Shown: piece by piece, positions 42,176 through 44,322 of the stretch
How positions within the stretch are numbered: position 1 is the stretch's first letter
How the letters are laid out: every line of letters begins with the position of its first letter
Assembly (NCBI GenBank): GCA_964472905.1
Contig: CAYYMI010000018.1
Span: 1-44,322 of the forward strand
Direction of reading: 5' to 3'
Source: Hellea sp964472905
Lineage (GTDB): Bacteria > Pseudomonadota > Alphaproteobacteria > Caulobacterales > Maricaulaceae
Length of the DNA: 44,322 nucleotides
Program-made: the position numbers and the translations under genes
Notes under the pieces: model-generated
Seen by the model: only the letters and a program-made list of their open reading frames with translations
What the model was told of the DNA's origin: nothing
Databases searched by the model: none

Positions 42176-42203
42176 ATTAAGTTCAAACTTGATATTTATA
42201 TAT

Positions 42204-42237
42204 GGTCTTTGTTGCCCCTTTAGGCGCGACAAAGACC
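42204..42237. terminator. Bidirectional hairpin between convergent genes
   Basis: GGTCTTTGT (42204-42212) and ACAAAGACC (42229-42237) form a 9-bp perfect stem, extended by GCC/GGC near the loop. It lies 29 bp after the esterase stop and 26 bp from the alginate lyase stop. It can serve both strands. Confidence 0.65.
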
Positions 42238-42262
42238 TCTATAAAATAACCTCAGTTTAGCT

Positions 42263-43339
42263 TTACATAGGCTGGGCATCTGTCACGACAAGGCGTGAGA
42301 ACGTAGCTTGCGCATAGTCTCCATTGGCTTTGTCCGTTTCCCATTCACCCGTGCCCGGACAAGCGGCATACCAAACACCGGGTGCATCTTTTGTGCTGCA
42401 CTGATTATAAATTCCAGCTTTGAAATAGTGGGCATCACCTGCGTAACCTTTGGGGTTATCTTTGGCGTCTACCTCGCCATTAGCATCAACATTATCAGCT
42501 AGATTGATTTTAAATGTCTTCGTCGGTTTACCCGCCGTTGAAAATTCTAAATGCATGACATCTTCATAGACATTCACAACATAGCTAAGCTTTTGTCCCA
42601 GCGGAACACCTGCACTGCCAGGATCTTCTGAATTGGTCCAGACATTGCCCCAAACAGGGTAAGCTATATCGGTGCGGTTCGGGTCTTCTTTGGCAAGGTT
42701 ACGCTCATAATTCCAAAAGACGGACCCTGTCTCATGGTCAGGGAATTTCTTGAAATAGATTTTCAATGGCTCATTGCCGTAACCAAAAACCCCTGTTTGC
42801 GGCTTATCTTTAATGGCATGAATTTGTCCGATAACGGCAGAATACGCCGCTGGACGGTCAGGGTTGCCCGCGCGGCGCGCGACATGATCGACGGTGACTG
42901 TAGCTTCCATACGCCCACCTATCGAAGCAAAACGATCGGCGTCGGTATGAGCTCGTAAGGCAAAGTTATTACCGGGGGACGCTGTCTTGAGTTTCGTATT
43001 GCTGCCGCGGCTCATATAGCGCAGCTCGCTCCTGGTGTTAGAGGAATTGGGTGTTGTCAACGCCTTGTTGGGGGAAGCGAATACGATATTCCCGTCCGCA
43101 TTGGCGTAGAAAAAATCAGGATGGGAAAAACTCTGTATATCGGCAACTTTAACCGTATCCACTTTACCGTCACTGTTTTGGTCGAGCGGGACTGTAATAT
43201 TCCAATGCGATAAATCAAAATGATCGGCCGGTTTGAGGCTTACAGCTGTATCGGCTAACTCAGGTTCATCTACTGGAAGGCTAGTACAAGCCGAAAGCAG
43301 TAAGGTAAGGGCTCCTGTAATCAAGAGAGTATGGTTCAT
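42263..43339 (-). CDS. Polysaccharide lyase family 7 alginate lyase, lipoprotein
   Basis: This 358-aa protein has a lipoprotein signal (ITGALTLLLSAC). It has the PL7 beta-jelly-roll motifs in order: NTRSELRYM (catalytic Arg), VIGQIHA (Gln/His), and YFKAGIYNQC (catalytic Tyr, the YxKAGxYxQ motif). It cleaves beta-1,4 bonds of alginate by beta-elimination, probably at the outer membrane. GGGAA lies ~8 nt before the ATG. It is convergent with the RTX esterase. Guluronate versus mannuronate preference cannot be told with confidence; the QIH motif is commonly tied to poly-G or MG activity. Confidence 0.93.
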   Translation of the reverse strand: MNHTLLITGALTLLLSACTSLPVDEPELADTAVSLKPADHFDLSHWNITVPLDQNSDGKVDTVKVADIQSFSHPDFFYANADGNIVFASPNKALTTPNSSNTRSELRYMSRGSNTKLKTASPGNNFALRAHTDADRFASIGGRMEATVTVDHVARRAGNPDRPAAYSAVIGQIHAIKDKPQTGVFGYGNEPLKIYFKKFPDHETGSVFWNYERNLAKEDPNRTDIAYPVWGNVWTNSEDPGSAGVPLGQKLSYVVNVYEDVMHLEFSTAGKPTKTFKINLADNVDANGEVDAKDNPKGYAGDAHYFKAGIYNQCSTKDAPGVWYAACPGTGEWETDKANGDYAQATFSRLVVTDAQPM

Positions 43340-43419
43340 TTTATTTTCCCGATAAATGTATAGACCACCCCGTTTAGGTCATTGTGCCCTAAGTTCAAGT
43401 CGGTAGCTGAGATTATCCT

Positions 43420-43917
43420 CTAAAATGGAATCTCATCATCGAGGTCAAAGTTCTCGGCAGGACCTTCTTGGGCTGAGGCTGATCGGGACTGGCCTTGATT
43501 GCCATAAGCCACGCTATCTTGGTTATAGCCGCCGCCTCCCCCGCCGCCGCTACGCGCGCCGTCATTACGGCCGTCGAGCATGGTGAGGGTTCCGCCAAAG
43601 CCTTGGATAACGACCTCAGTAGTATATTTATCATTGCCGTCACGGTCTTGCCATTTGCGAGTTTGAAGCTTGCCTTCGATATAAAGCTTGCTGCCCTTTT
43701 TGACATAACGCTCAACAACATTGACGAGCCCGTCACTGAAAATAGCGACGCGGTGCCATTCGGTTTTCTCTTTGCGCTCGCCCGATTGCTTATCGCGCCA
43801 ATTCTCTGAAGTCGCGAGCGAGAAATTGGCGACCTTGCCGCCATTGTTAAAACTGCGAATTTCAGGATCGCTTCCGACATTCCCGACGAGAATAACTTTA
43901 TTGACTGATCCGGCCAT
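43420..43917 (-). CDS. ssb: Single-stranded DNA-binding protein
   Basis: This 165-aa SSB has an OB-fold over residues 1-110 (VNKVILVGNVGSDPEIRS, TEWHRVAIF, YIEGKLQTRKWQDRDG), a Gly-rich linker and the acidic tip DLDDEIPF that binds partner proteins. It is divergent from uvrA across a region with an SOS box at 43948-43962, so it is probably DNA-damage inducible. Confidence 0.98.
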   Translation of the reverse strand: MAGSVNKVILVGNVGSDPEIRSFNNGGKVANFSLATSENWRDKQSGERKEKTEWHRVAIFSDGLVNVVERYVKKGSKLYIEGKLQTRKWQDRDGNDKYTTEVVIQGFGGTLTMLDGRNDGARSGGGGGGGYNQDSVAYGNQGQSRSASAQEGPAENFDLDDEIPF

Positions 43918-43947
43918 AATACACCTCTATACATTCTAAGTACAAAT

Positions 43948-43962
43948 GTTCTATATTTGTTC
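43948..43962. promoter_or_regulatory. LexA SOS box (alphaproteobacterial GTTC-N7-GTTC)
   Basis: GTTCTATATTTGTTC matches the alphaproteobacterial LexA site exactly, a direct repeat of GTTC separated by 7 bp. It lies 31 bp from the ssb start and 125 bp from uvrA, so it most directly controls ssb and may also act on uvrA. Confidence 0.8.
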
Positions 43963-44086
43963 TAGACGACTCACAACAAATGTGCAAGTGCCTTAACTCC
44001 CCTACTTGTCTTGCGGTTTTGGGCCGCCTAAGTCCATATCTGCGGGGATAAAAGCCCTATCTTGTCCACAATCTTCTTGGGAAGTT

Positions 44087-44322
44087 ATGTCCAGCCTGAA
44101 ATCCATACAAGTCCGAGGGGCTAGAGAGCATAATCTCAAAAACGTCAATATAGACCTGCCGCGAGACAAATTGATCGTGATTACGGGTTTGTCCGGTTCC
44201 GGCAAGTCCTCTCTCGCCTTTGATACCATCTATGCCGAAGGGCAGCGCCGCTATGTAGAAAGTCTTTCCGCCTATGCGCGCCAATTCCTAGAGCTGCAAG
44301 GCAAGCCGGATGTGGACAGCAT
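44087..44322 (+). CDS. uvrA: UvrABC excinuclease subunit A (partial, 5' end)
   Basis: The first 78 codons are present; the gene runs off the window. SIQVRGAREHNLKNVNIDLP, Walker A TGLSGSGKSSLAFDT and IYAEGQRRYVESLSAYARQF are near-invariant in UvrA, the damage-recognition ATPase of nucleotide excision repair. GGGAAG lies just before the ATG. Divergent from ssb. Confidence 0.97.
   Translation, partial: MSSLKSIQVRGAREHNLKNVNIDLPRDKLIVITGLSGSGKSSLAFDTIYAEGQRRYVESLSAYARQFLELQGKPDVDS

Overview
The window reads as a chromosomal segment of a marine-type alphaproteobacterium of low to moderate GC. A Hyphomonadaceae/Robiginitomaculum-like, alga-associated bacterium is my best guess. Three things support this: a GTTC-N7-GTTC SOS box between ssb and uvrA, which is the alphaproteobacterial LexA form; a cysG-DUF2849-cysI-DUF934/cysH sulfite-reduction operon; and a keto/hydroxy-carotenoid cluster (crtW, crtZ) together with an alginate lyase. 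No rRNA, tRNA, CRISPR array or IS element was seen.

Layout. 0.1-1.6 kb: a tyrosine recombinase (edge of an integrated element) and a 37-aa ORF with a strong ribosome binding site. 1.8-9.3 kb: one tightly overlapped histidine operon, yerC/trpR-like - hisG - hisD - hisCB (fusion) - hisH - hisA - hisF - hisIE - secreted trypsin-like protein, with a perfect palindrome just before the first gene. 9.4-13.9 kb (minus strand): siroheme synthase, DUF2849, sulfite reductase and a DUF934-CysH fusion, divergent from an XRE-cupin regulator. 14.6-18.0 kb: GNAT, P1/DmpA peptidase, and divergent gamma-glutamyltransferase.

18.2-23.1 kb: a four-gene unit encoding an Hpt/pseudo-receiver/receiver protein, a TPR + YaiO-type outer-membrane barrel, a membrane-anchored HEAT-repeat protein and a processive-type family 2 glycosyltransferase. 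It looks like a synthase-dependent exopolysaccharide system and is the best candidate for an undescribed system here. 23.2-27.9 kb: GGPP synthase, an ABC-2 exporter pair, CrtW ketolase, CrtZ hydroxylase and Aat, with overlapping or closely spaced genes from the exporter onward. 27.9-33.1 kb: two secreted amidohydrolase-fold proteins (the second lacking metal ligands), mannonate dehydratase, and an Nramp-fold transporter lacking the usual metal-binding motifs.

33.1-39.6 kb (minus strand): gyrA, a TadG/vWA protein, a DUF2330 protein and an RnfD/NqrB-like membrane protein. 39.9-43.3 kb: an SGNH-esterase/RTX surface or secreted protein behind a sigma54-type promoter, with a frameshift at a T8 tract, convergent to a PL7 alginate lyase lipoprotein; this is a likely polysaccharide-processing pair. 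43.4 kb to the end: ssb and the 5' end of uvrA, divergent around an SOS box.

Enzyme names rest on motifs and family resemblance read by eye. No searches were run.
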